Assembly: GCA_958510825.1 (NCBI GenBank)
Contig: OY294051.1
Span: 32,553,667 to 32,617,666 of the forward strand
Source of the DNA: Brachypterus glaber
Taxonomy: Eukaryota; Arthropoda; Insecta; Coleoptera; Kateretidae
Length of the DNA stretch: 64,000 nt
Direction: 5' to 3'
Shown: piece after piece, positions 36,057 to 47,037 of the stretch
How the letters are laid out: each line of letters opens with the position of its first letter
How positions within the stretch are numbered: the first letter of the stretch is position 1
Notes under the pieces: model-generated
The model's input: only the letters and a program-made list of their open reading frames with translations
The model's database searches: none
What the model was told of the DNA's origin: nothing
Made by a program: the position numbers and the translations under genes

Positions 36057-37688
36057 TAATAGTTATATTAACGGTACACACATAAAAATATCATCTTAAT
36101 CCAAATGAATATCATTTAAACCAAACGAATGTTAACTTTATACGCAACAACATATTTTCTTATAGTACTAGATATTATAATTTTGACACTAAAAGTTTTA
36201 TTTATTTTAATAATTATTTTTTGTATTAAATAACTACTTTGATATACTGGCGTGTCAGACAGAACTCAACTATAATTTAAAGGGTTGTTCTGATTTTTGA
36301 GGCAAAAAAATTGACGAATTTTGGAAAAAAAAAATTCAGAAAAGCTGTATTATTTTTATTTCCTCCAGAGACATAAGAGAATTTTTTTTTAACAGCGAAC
36401 ATGTATCTTAGGGCGTGTCAAAGTATACTGGCAGCAGCAGTCGACTAAAGGTATTCAATCAGAGCACATCGTACGACTAATACGTACCTAATAAATTAAA
36501 ATTTAATTACTAAGAAAAAATTAAGAAAAAATTCTCTTATATATCTGGAGACAACTATACAAAACTGTTTACAAATTATTAGGCAACTCTTAAAGTTCAC
36601 AAAAAAAATATTTTTTATTTTTATAAATGTACAGCACGCGCTGAAGTTGACACATCAGCGATAGATCCACCCCAATTGGTCTGAAATACAAAAACCAAAA
36701 AAAGTCTTGTTAATTTGATATGTTAAATAGTTTTTTTTATCGCTATTTTTGAAATGACATTTTGAGAAACACGCGTTTAAAGTTTAATTTATGTATTAAA
36801 GTATATGTAAATTTTTAAAAAAGGCGAATTTCGTCAAAATATTTTAGGAGCGTATTCTACACATTAAGAAAAATAAAAAAGAAAAAAAAATCATTCCCTT
36901 AACGCAACGATTTCGTAAAATTTAAGTCAATAATATTTTTTCTTTGACGAACTTGTATCTTTCCCTTTTAACGTTTTTTATTTTAATGAAAAGTAAATCA
37001 AATTTATGTAAAATAAATACCTATATCATGTGAAGAAAACAAACTTTCTTATTTAATTTTTTTCACATTTTCAAAATTTTAACCTTGAGGGATGATTTTT
37101 TTGTTTAAATTAATTTAGTAGCCAAATTTAAAAATGCTTTTTATTGTAATACAAGTAAACAACTGAATATGTGCGAATCATGGCCATTGAATATAGCTTG
37201 TCATTGGAGACAAAGCAAATGACCACTGATTAATGAATTCGGTGATTTTTATTTTACGTAATTTATTTTTAACTATTCACATATGTGCAATGCACATTGT
37301 GCATACATATCTCTCAAAAGGTTAACGCATTGAATATAACTCTGTATTTTTTGTTGGATTAACATATTATTTTTATGTGTGTAGTATCGTTTAAAAACTT
37401 TTGAATATTTGGTTTACCAGTAAAGTAACAGTACTGCGCGAAAATTAAAAGAGCAGATTCCTTTAACACTCAATCAAATAGTCATATTTTTTAACCAAAT
37501 TCTAATAAACAAATTATCAGATTAAAGTAAATGTTAAGGTTGTATTTTCTTTTCGATATATAAACATGTATTGAAAAACAAATTTATCAAATAACTGCTG
37601 GTAACATTTCTAGAAAGTCAGATTTTTTAATTTGTTTTTTATTTATTTATTCATATAAATAAGCAACATATTTACTGTCAAAACCCAT

Positions 37689-37990
37689 GTTAAATATCTA
37701 GGCATTATCCTATGTAAAAATCTTGCGTGGGATTATCACATCGAAAACACTCTACAAACGGCCAAGGGCCGTCTCTCCAAACTATACCCTCTATTAGGTA
37801 GAAAAAGCCCTCTATCCATTAACAAACTTCTTTAACACAATCAAACCCTCAAGACAGTACTCCTCTACTTGCCCACTCACTCATGACTTATGCAACTCCC
37901 GCATCAGGGAGCTACACCCTCCCCCCTCCACTCAAACCAATTTCTATTCAGATAGATTTAGGCCTTAAGCCAGTCTCTTAATAAAGCAAC
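37689..37990 (+). pseudogene. decayed non-LTR retrotransposon reverse-transcriptase fragment
   Basis: The + strand reads VKYLGIIL, then W DYHI, ARRLSKLYPLLGRKS-like text (TAKGRLSKLYPLLGRKSPL), and after a frameshift TYATPASGS. This order (VKYLG..LYPLL.R.S.L..K..LY..L..P...Y..P.W) is the C-terminal reverse-transcriptase/thumb region of jockey-like retrotransposons. Stops and frameshifts show it is dead. It sits in the intron between ZF-A and ZF-B. Confidence 0.75.
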
Positions 37991-39272
37991 AAAATCAGCC
38001 AGCGTGAAAACAACTGTAAGCTCTGTATTTAAAAATAATTTCATCTCGCAAACAGTACTTGGTAAATAAAGGGCAAAAAAATAATTGCAGATTATTTTCT
38101 TAGAAAGAGGAATTTATATATTTGTTCTCTTATGTTTCCATAGTTAAAAAAATATATATATATCTGATATAGACATAATTAATACATGTTTATTATTAAA
38201 ATGTATTTGATAATTAAACCAAAATATTTACATTTATTTTGATAATCTTGTGTTCTAAGGGTCACTGGTATAGGTGTCATTTAAACTTTTCAGTTAGAGT
38301 TTAAACTAAAGTTTGAGTTACAAATAAAAACGACTTTACATCGTTTGCACTGCAGATTAAGTGTCCTATACAACTGGCCCTAAATATATCTTTTAATCAA
38401 TTTTTCACCTAATCTAATTATTTTGAATTAAATAAATGTTAGCAAAAACTTTGTAAATATGTGAAAAATAATAAACAAATACCCCAAATATTGAGATGTT
38501 TAAAATAAATGAATGTATTAGCAAAGTTTATTATATTTAAAGATTTTTAATTTTGCTAAATATTCATATTTTTAAATATTGTTGTTACTAGATTCAAGTA
38601 TAAAAATATTAAAATAAAGTAGGTAGTCCTTTTAATTTTAAGTCCGTCAAACTTCTGAAAGAATTCCGATCATACCCCTTGTAACTATAAATGTTAATTA
38701 AATTCTTTCTATACCTAAACCATAATAAAAAAGAAACATATCTTTTACTCTAAGCTTTTTAAACCCAAATCATTAATATAAATTATCACGCATATCTGTT
38801 CATGCAGATCTAGTCTACTAAACTAGAATGCCTCAAAAACTTTTTCAGAAAATATTATAAGATAAATTTTAGGATTAATGAGGATACGTCACAGACCAAA
38901 ATGGCAAAATGGAATATATTTATGCTATGCTTAATTCAATAAAAAATATTCCCAAAATATTAATAATAAAAGCAATTTTAGTTCAATTAGTGTTTCTTGA
39001 ATCTAGTAACTATACAGAATAACTTTCCTTTGGTTTTAAAGTACCGAAATCATAATAATAAAAAATGTACGTCTAAACGTCAATATACCTATTTGGGGCT
39101 ATGTTTTTCTAATATTCAGAGTTTTTAACCCATGCTAGTGGTATAGGGAACTATTTAACCAAAGGGAAGAATTAGGGCATTAAAACTTAATGTAAAAAGT
39201 GAGAACATTTGGAAAAATTACGCAAAAAATAGCCGTCTGGAGGCTAACAGCAGGTTCTTGTATGCCTTATAG

Positions 39273-39508
39273 GCCTAGAAGATTTCCGCTGTCAACCATG
39301 CAACAAAAGTCTGTCATCATTGACAAGGCTGAAACGGCACATACAAAACGTACATATGCGTCCGAGTAGGGAGCCAGTCTGCAACATATGCAAGAGAGTG
39401 TACAGCAGTTTAAACTCTTTGAGGAATCACAAGAGTATTTACCATCGGAACGTAAAGAATCTTAAGTCGGAGGACATCATTGCCCCACCACACTCGTTTT
39501 ACCTTTAA
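39273..39508 (+). CDS. broad terminal exon ZF-B: two C2H2 fingers
   Basis: It begins (G)LEDFRCQPCNKSLSS, giving fingers CQPCNKSLSSLTRLKRHIQNVH and CNICKRVYSSLNSLRNHKSIYH (each C-x2-C-x12-H-x4-H; linker MRPSREPV). The tail is RNVKNLKSEDIIAPPHSFYL and a stop. Acceptor TATGCCTTATAG is pyrimidine-poor, which suggests regulated use. The finger sequence is one of the best-conserved Broad tails I recognise. About 453 residues in the full isoform. An AATAAT-AAAT run near 39878 could be its poly(A) signal. Confidence 0.95.
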
Positions 39509-41363
39509 AAAATTTCGGATTTTCGAAAAGATCGAAAGAAATATTTTTCGAAATAACAGATTTTATTCGTAAAACGTTCACGTTTTGGCCGGTTTCGTAC
39601 CGAGAACTCAATTATTAGACACCGAGAACAAGACTTTATAATAGACATAGAGCCCCAAAATTTTTACGGTTTTCTTTTTTGGACAACGAAATATGTTAGG
39701 TTTATGTTTTCGCATTGTTTATTTTTACTATTATAGATTTTTAAAAAAGTGTAGAATGTTTAAAACTGTAAGTTCAATCTATTTTTTAAGCCAAACTCTG
39801 TTTCCTTAATGGAAAATTTGATGTACTAAAACTGTTAAATGTTAGATATAGATTATTTTTCTATTTCGTTTATTTAATAATAAATGTTATATATTTTTTT
39901 GTGCATTACAAAAATTTATGATGAAAATTATCATATTAAACGCGAATATTGCGCAAAGCTCAGTTTACATGCTTATAGTAAAAATATACAGTGTAATAAA
40001 AAAATATAACAAACATAAAAACCAAACCAAAATTTTAAAGTTTAGCGTCACTACATTAATTTTTAAATATAAAATTATATTTGAAATCAAAAACTATTTG
40101 GCAACATTTACAAAATTTGCGAAAAAAACTTCCAAAACCTGAAATTCTGTTTTAAAATAAATCTGTTAAAAATTATTATTTTTAATGAATTATTATTACT
40201 ATTAATCGTACAAAATATAAACTTTTTTAATTTATTTTATATATTGAGGCATATAGGTTGTTATTTGTTTTTGAAATATTTTAATTAATTTAAAATTTAA
40301 TATTATGAAGGTTGGTTTGATTATATGTTTAAGGGGTTCAATATATTTTTTTTTTATTTTTAGTCATTACTCCAAGCAAATAAGTTTAAAAAAACATTGA
40401 TCTCAATCTTTAAAAGCCCATAAATACGATATCTGGATTTTTTTATGTGTAGGCAATGTTAGTTCTTAGTTTTAAAAGTCCTTTATTTATATATGATATA
40501 AATAAAAACTAAATTTTTAAATCATTACGTAAAATTTTTTGGCTTCTAATAAAATCAGTTATAAAAAATATAATCTCCAACCAAACTTATTCTTATTATA
40601 TATAATGTAAAGCTTTGATTAAAAAATATATATTATTATTATTTGCAATTTGTACAAAACGCTTAAAAGTTTATAACGATAAGTTAAGGTTTTAAAACAA
40701 TATTTTTATAAATTCATAATAATGTTCAGAGTTTTATCACTAAATACTACGAACTGCATTCACGATTAATTATTATTTTTCTTAGATATTTCGTTTTTTT
40801 TATATACTTATAACAGAGTTATCGTGACTCAAAATTTTCAGTGTTTTAAAATTACTGATAATTTTAACAAAATGTTTCATTGCAAACTTAATATTAAATA
40901 AATATATTGTTTGAAGCCAAATTTGTTACAAAAACTTTTTTTAATTGAATTTATTTAAAAATTGTACAAGGTATTTTTTGCCAGTAAAAAAATTTACCTA
41001 AGCTTTTGTAATAAAATTGACAAAATAGTGATAAACACTCGTTTTAAAAACAAATGAAAAACCAAAATATATAAACATTAAACCTGACATAAGCTAGAAA
41101 AATATAAATTACAAAAAAAAAATACATAATTATATATTATATATATATATATGTAAAGCTTTTAAAATTTTTAAGTTCTTCTAAAAATTACTATGTTAGA
41201 CAATTGGAACTTTAATTTTGTAAGGAGTTTCATCAAATAGTACTCAGATTACGTCTTCAGCATAACTAACAGTAAAATTAAAGATACTTTATTAAGGATT
41301 TCGTTTTTGTTATTGTGTATTAATCTTTAATACATGAAATAATTAATAAATATTTTCTTTTAG
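39509..41363. other. 3' UTR and intron after ZF-B
   Basis: Uniform AT-rich sequence with no repeat, hairpin or exon that I can name. It includes many AATAAA-like strings, so the true end of the ZF-B transcript cannot be set by eye. Confidence 0.6.
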
Positions 41364-41443
41364 ATATGCTCACTTTAAATGATATCTATGATATGATAGA
41401 CGTAGACTTAGCTCACCAGCATAACAATATGTTTACCATCTAG
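41364..41443 (+). CDS. candidate finger-less terminal exon of broad
   Basis: Acceptor TTTTCTTTTAG is followed by AT, which completes the core split codon as GAT (Asp). Then 25 residues starting MLTLNDIYDMIDVD and ending NNMFTI, then TAG. The tail is acidic with two His, unlike the Asn/Lys/Ile-rich noise of the surroundings, and an AATAAA lies at 41507-41512. If used, it makes a BTB protein of about 401 residues with no DNA-binding domain, plausibly a dominant-interfering partner. Caution: another acceptor at 43066 also opens a phase-compatible 30-codon frame that looks random, so this pattern is not rare in AT-rich DNA. Confidence 0.33.
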
Positions 41444-42409
41444 TGGATATACCTAATAATCTATCTTAACCTACAGTATTTTCAATATTGGCATTTATTT
41501 TTCAATAATAAATTAAAACACAGCTAAAAAAAATTTTTTTGAAGAACAGACATACTGAATATAGTTTATTATAGTAAAAAACTTAAACCAAGACAAATTA
41601 ATTTAACCCTCTCTACATTTACATCTCACCATACCGTTATTAGGTACGCCGGTATCTAAAACTAACTTGCATCAATATTGCACCCATAGTTTGTAACTTA
41701 AACCAACTTGCATTAATACTGCAGCCGTACCCTTATCAGATGCATTGGTATCTTAAACTAACTTGCATTAATACTGATCCCACACCCTTACTAGATGTGT
41801 CAAACTAGTTTTCATCGATGTTGTATTCATACCCTTATCAGGTGCCACGTTATCTTAAATTGTTTACGCCGGTATCTAAAACTAACTGACATCAATACTG
41901 CACCTATGTCCTTATCTGATGCGCCGGTATTTTAAAACAACTAAATTTTTATCAGTACGGCACTCATAACCTCATCAGATGCGTCGGTATCTTAAACTAA
42001 CTTAAATTAATAATTCGGACATATTCCTATCCTTAAGAAATTTGCATAAATACTGTATCCTGGACTGCGTCTTTGCCTCCATCCGATGCGTCGATATATT
42101 AAACTATATTGCATCTACACTGCGGTCATATCCTTATCAGATGCATCCGCAGATGTTAGTATACACATATACGGTAGTTTATTGCTGATTTCCCTGTTCT
42201 AGTCTATCTGATAAGCTGTGAAATATTTTTTGCATTCGCGTAATGCCAAAATTATCTACCGGAGGGCAATTATATTGTTTCGCTGAGATATTGATGAAAC
42301 TTCATATGAAATATAAAGTAAGCTTGACTATGATTTAAAAAATAATTTGGGGCCTAATCAATATGGTGGTTCATAACAAAAAATATATTGTTCTCGGTGT
42401 CTGGAGCAG
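41444..42409. other. interval between the finger-less candidate and ZF-C
   Basis: Most of it is the degenerate tandem repeat at 41610-42150. The right part (42150-42409) is ordinary AT-rich intron ending in acceptor CGGTGTCTGGAGCAG. Confidence 0.65.
41610..42150. repeat. degenerate minisatellite, ~50-60 bp units
   Basis: The phrases CTTATCAGATGCGTCGGTAT, CTTAAACTAACTTGCAT and AATACTGCACYCATA recur about nine times with point changes and some half units. Unit borders drift, as in old minisatellites. It lies in the intron just before ZF-C. Confidence 0.75.
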
Positions 42410-42633
42410 CCGTGGTGAGGAGGGCGAGTTTACCACTGCCTCTGAGCGCGACGGCGCACCGCTGCGACATCTGTGGGAAGCTGCTCAGCACCAAGTTAAC
42501 GTTGAAACGCCACAAGGAACAGCAACATCTCCAACCCCTCAACAATGCCATATGCAACTTGTGCCACAAAGTGTTTAGAACGTTAAATTCGTTAAATAAT
42601 CACAGGAGCATTTACCATAGAAGGCAGAAGTAG
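42410..42633 (+). CDS. broad terminal exon ZF-C: two C2H2 fingers
   Basis: The split codon becomes A, then [17 protein letters not shown] and the fingers [18 protein letters not shown] and [18 protein letters not shown] (C-x2-C-x12-H-x4-H), ending YHRRQK and stop. About 449 residues in the isoform. The acceptor GTGTCTGGAGCAG is purine-rich and weak. The rest of the structure is as in the other terminal exons. The tail after the last finger is only four residues. Confidence 0.94.
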
Positions 42634-45600
42634 AATAATCGCCGCGATGTCTAATTCTAATCTAAGACATTCGATTTTTTTAGTTTAAACTATTATTTTT
42701 TATCATTTTTGAGACTGTTGCCTGTTAACATTTTTTAAACCATAGAAGAAGCTTTTACAATCAACTCTTTTACGTTAAAATTGCTCAAAAATTACTTTTT
42801 AAATATTTTCCACTGCATTTTAACTTTATCCTCAAATCACTAAAACAAAATCGCTAAGAACTACAAAAAAAATCAACTATTATTTATTTTTGATATCACT
42901 CCAAATCATTTTAATATTGATGCTTGACTAAACATAATAACTAAATTGCTTTACGTATAAATTTAGAATCTATTCTAATATAAAATTCCACTAATAGAAA
43001 ATAAAAATTCCATTACTTTTCTGAAAAAAAATCAAAAATATGACATACTTCACATTTTGTTTTCAGTATTCGTAACTATAAATAATATTACCAATGTTCA
43101 TAATCTCCAAAATTATCCTAAAATTTATAATTTAGACAATATAGTTTACACCTCTTAAAAAAAATGACAATAATATTGGTATTACTGTAACTATAATGGA
43201 TTTACCAATATTATTTGCATTTAAGGGCAACAGTCTCAAAAATAGTATAAAAATTTAAATATGCATTTAATCCACCGGTTAGGCCCCATTATTATTCGTC
43301 AAGCATAAAGTATAGTTAATATTATTATTATTATTAGTGTAATATATGTAATATAATTTTGCAAAATTAATGGAGAATTAAATAATTGAAATTCATTTAT
43401 TGTTTTAAAAGCAATACAAACGAGAATCGAAAAAAAAAACTTAATAAGGAGTGAGAGAAAAATCTTAGGCTAGGTATTTGCAAAATTTAGTTTAGATTTA
43501 TATTTTGAATTGTGATTTTTGGAACGAAATTGTGATATTTTTAAAAATTCAAAATTAATTTTAGGTTATATTAGGATATTTTGGAACGAGAGAAAAGATC
43601 TGAAAAAAGTATTATTGTTTAAATTTACTTTAAGTATATTTTGGGCTGTGAAATTTCGACATATTGTGATAAAAATTATGTATTAAAAATTTCGAATCAT
43701 TTAAATTTCTTTCTCCATTTTTTTTTGCAAAACAAAAACAATCTCTTATAATCAACAAAAAAATACAATATAATTGTTTTTCTTAAACATACCTTACTAC
43801 TTGTTACTGACTAGTATATACGTTACATTAATACATGGCGTTTTAATATTAATGGATTTATTTAATATAAAATAAAAATGCATAATTTGTTTTTATTAAA
43901 TATAGATATAACCACGTAATTTTTTAGCGCCCTGTTTATTACTACATATTTATTTTTTGGCACTGTGATATTTTGTTAATAATTATTTTACCTAAAGAAT
44001 TTTATTATTTCATGTTTTATATTTGAAAAATGTAACGTTTAAAGTATACAGTAATAAGACTACAAGGGCATAATTACAGGGTGTACCAAAAAGTTCATCT
44101 TGAATATAATGCATATGCAATTTGAGATACCCTGTGTACAAAATAATAAAAAAAAGCCTTTTTCTTATAATATTATTAAAAAAGGTGAATGGGAGTTAAG
44201 CTATTATTATAAATATTTGAAAATAGATTTAATATATGTTTATTTATCTAACTATTATTATTATTTTATTATTATTATTTATGAGTCATAAAATATGGCA
44301 TAGAAAAGTTAAAAAATAAAAAAGTGCTCTCAAATGTTTTTAAAAAATCGTGCAATATTTTTATTTTAAATTTTTAAGAGACTTTGTATAGAATATTAAT
44401 TTTTGGTAGTTAATTTTGGACCGCATTTGAGAGTTACACGTTAAGGACGCGTTTTTTACAGTGTTTAAATAATAAAAAAAATTAAATGCTTAAAATTTAA
44501 TAAATAAAAAGCAGTAATTTTGCCCGATATAGATAGCTCCGCATTCCAAAAAGTACCTGCTCTTTTATGATGATCACATAATCAAGTAAAATTGAACTTT
44601 ATGTTACTAGCAATTTTCCGCAAAATCCGCTGTTAGTAGCCATTTTGTGGCATAATTTGTTTGAAATCAGCTATAAACGACCACTTTAACGCAAAAGATA
44701 CGCGCGAACGACTAATAAAAGCGCGAAAATTGAATTTAAATATAGTATTTATTTATAAATTCGTCAACGCTTGTTAAAAACGCTTCCTTAAAGAAATAGA
44801 TTGTACTGAATATTTTCGAGGCTTTATTTGTTGTTTTATTTGTAACTATACTATATTATTAACTTTATATATTGCTAAGTACATTTTTTTGTATTTTATA
44901 AATTTTGAATAATGAAAGAAAAATGTTGTAATGAGAGACAGGACTTAATTTTGTTTGAAAGACTGAAAAAAAATATAATATGTTTTCGCGTGGAATTTAT
45001 TTTGTTTTAATTAAAGACTGATGAATACTTTTTGACTGATTTTCTGTTTAAAAATTGAAACGTTGGTAAATAAAAGTTTAAATAAATGAGATTGGCAAAA
45101 CCCCGATTGTTGTTTTTCTGTAAGATAAAAGACGCCATTTTTAATTATTATTTTTTTGAAAATTAGTCCTGTTACGTAATTTTTTTATTTGACTTATCAG
45201 TTTGTTGCATTTAGCATGTTCAATGTTGTTTAATGCAATATTTATCATATTTTATGTATTGTTGTACACATTTATTTATGTTTAAATATATTTTTACATT
45301 TGCAAAAGCTGCTTGGGTTTTATTTTGCTTGTTTAGTAATGCCTCTCCCACCTCTATGGACTGACGAAACAACCTCACGCCATAAACTTAAGATTTACAC
45401 AAAATAATATCAATGCCAAAATTGAGGTTTTTTCGTATAAGTCCATATATTATATGTTGTGTATTTTCTACAATTTTCATTATTACCTCCCAACACAAAG
45501 TGTGTTGCCACCAGTGGATTTCAACCTTCCTTGTTTCGGAAAACCGCCAAGCCAAAAGCCGCACACTCGGGTAAACAACTCTAGCAAAAAAATGTTTACA

Positions 45601-46132
45601 CACTCTTGTCAGCCATTCTGAATTTATCCAAGACTGATTCTTTTAATCCAACAAAAGGTAAGGAAGATGAGTTTGCTTTTTAACGGTTTTGGAAATATTT
45701 TTTTTTCTTTTTAAACCGAAGTATACAACTTTGGTAAGAAGATTTAATCAAACTATATTTGTGGGATTGAAAGAATTTATGGTAGACAACAGTGTGTGCT
45801 AAGAGTCAAAAACTAAATTGTTCAATGGAGTATATCTTTGTTGTATATAATAAATATAACGCCGAGCGTCGGCCGGAAGGCTGCGGCGGTGGTTCCGATG
45901 GCTTCCGGTGTCATGTGTGCAGTAAAAAAAAACAAAGAAGGCGCAGTAATGCCGAGTTCGTTTTTGGGCAGATCGCGCGAGTGTGCGGCCAAAAGATGGC
46001 GCAGCGGCTAAAATCAGATCAGACAAAATCAATTGTAATTCAGACAGATCAGACCAGCGATCATCCTGGCCGCTGTTCGCCCCTCCTGCCTCAACCAAAA
46101 ACGCTTTATACTACTGAATCAGTATGTTGCAG
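42634..46132. other. 3' UTR and intron after ZF-C, becoming GC-rich at its end
   Basis: 42634-45600 is AT-rich with no named feature except many AATAAA-like strings. From about 45860 the composition changes sharply to GC-rich text (CGGCCGGAAGGCTGCGGCGG and similar), which continues to the end of ZF-E near 47040. Confidence 0.6.
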
Positions 46133-46252
46133 TTTTGGGTTTAAAATGGCAGCGAGAGGCGGATGGGGGTGGATGGTCGAGGGGTTGTAGATCTGCTGGT
46201 GGCCACACGCTGCGCGAACTAGACCAGAGCGAGCTTGGTTTTGCTGTTGCAG
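46133..46252 (+). other. possible in-frame upstream extension of ZF-D
   Basis: The acceptor-like AGTATGTTGCAG ending at 46132 is followed by TT, so G+TT would code Val. The next 40 codons run open, without a stop, straight into the ZF-D frame (VLGLKWQREADGGGW.. to ..SELGFAVAG). Using it would add 40 residues ahead of the fingers. The polypyrimidine tract is poor, and GC-rich DNA stays open by chance more often, so confidence is low. Confidence 0.25.
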
Positions 46253-46473
46253 GGGTGATGCCCAAGAAGGTGTTCACATGTCAGCTGTGCGGCAAGGTCC
46301 TGTGCTCAAAGGCGTCGCTGAAGCGACACATCGCAGACAAACACGCCATCAAGCAAGAGGAATATCGGTGCGTCATCTGCGAGCGCGTGTACTGCTCCCG
46401 GAATTCGCTGATGACGCACATCTACACGTACCACAAGTCGCGACCGGGGGACATCGACATTAAGTACTTTTAG
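46253..46473 (+). CDS. broad terminal exon ZF-D: two C2H2 fingers
   Basis: The split codon becomes G, then VMPKKVFT and fingers CQLCGKVLCSKASLKRH..H and CVICERVYCSRNSLMTH..H, ending HKSRPGDIDIKYF and stop. Acceptor TTTTGCTGTTGCAG. About 448 residues in the full isoform. Codons are GC-rich (GCGTCGCTGAAGCGACAC), unlike ZF-A to ZF-C. Only 217 bp separate its stop from the ZF-E acceptor, and that gap has no AATAAA or ATTAAA. Confidence 0.95.
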
Positions 46474-46558
46474 CCAGAGCCAGACCTGCCCCAGCAGTCG
46501 TCGCCATCCACACTCCCAGGTACCAACCCCCACCAACCCCCGCTTGCCGCTATCGCAG

Positions 46559-46690
46559 CTGCCGCCTCCTCTGTATGTGTAGAAATGAGTTGTGCTTGCC
46601 ACCGCAATGGCCCCTTCCAGCCTGCATGCATTGTGTCGCCGCAGTCATGGCATCCTCCAATACCTGCACCACAGCCCTGTGCTCTTACAG
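46559..46690 (+). other. possible in-frame upstream extension of ZF-E
   Basis: The acceptor CCCCCGCTTGCCGCTATCGCAG ends at 46558 and has a longer pyrimidine tract than the acceptor at 46690. The following CT completes G+CT (Ala), and 44 codons continue open into the ZF-E frame (AASSVCVEMSCACHRNG..). This would give a longer Z tail. Whether it is used cannot be told from sequence alone. Confidence 0.3.
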
Positions 46691-47037
46691 GACCGGTGCG
46701 AATGCCGCCGCCCACCTCAGGAGGCATCAACGAGCCCCAGGAGTGCCCCTACTGTCGACGCACCTTCAGCTGCTACTACTCGCTTAAGAGACACTTCCAG
46801 GACAAACATGAGCAGTCTGACACCCTCTATGTTTGCGAATTTTGCCACCGGCGCTATCGTACCAAGAACTCGCTCACCACGCACAAGAGTCTGCAACATC
46901 GCGGCTCCTCCGGCATGCTCAAGCGTCTTCTTAAGACCACTACTATGAAAACGGTGCTAGGAGCAGCCGCAGCTGCCGCAGCTTCTTCCTCCGCTACCTC
47001 ACCCATCCAACAGGAGCCGCCCGCGCGTTTCCAGTGA
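46691..47037 (+). CDS. broad terminal exon ZF-E: two C2H2 fingers, long tail
   Basis: The split codon becomes G, then PVRMPPPTSGGINEPQE and fingers CPYCRRTFSCYYSLKRH..H and CEFCHRRYRTKNSLTTH..H, then a 50-residue tail: GSSGMLKRLLKTTTMKTVLG, a poly-Ala run and SATSPIQQEPPARFQ, then stop. Acceptor CTGTGCTCTTACAG. About 490 residues, the longest isoform. The INEPQECPYCRRTFSCYYSL stretch is highly conserved in Broad proteins that I recognise. The GC-rich coding stands out from ZF-A to C. It is the last finger exon of the gene in this window. Confidence 0.96.

Larger units (their letters stand above)
35739..39272. other. 3' UTR and intron after ZF-A
   Basis: Contains the hairpin MITE at 35820-36056, a decayed retrotransposon fragment at 37689-37990, and otherwise AT-rich sequence. 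I found no further phase-1 terminal exon. Confidence 0.65.

Noticed and set aside
43067..43158. A further acceptor (TTTTCAG at 43066) with a phase-compatible 30-codon frame
   Set aside because: The predicted tail is Asn/Ile/Val/Tyr-rich, as expected for translated AT-rich noise. It shows that a passing phase and frame alone are weak evidence.
45792..46190. 132-codon open frame upstream of ZF-D
   Set aside because: The frame does not join any broad exon in phase, contains no C2H2 or other motif, and both strands are open because the region is GC-rich.
46306..46899. Antisense open frames across ZF-D and ZF-E
   Set aside because: Shadows of GC-rich coding sequence; the + strand carries conserved zinc fingers with correct phase.
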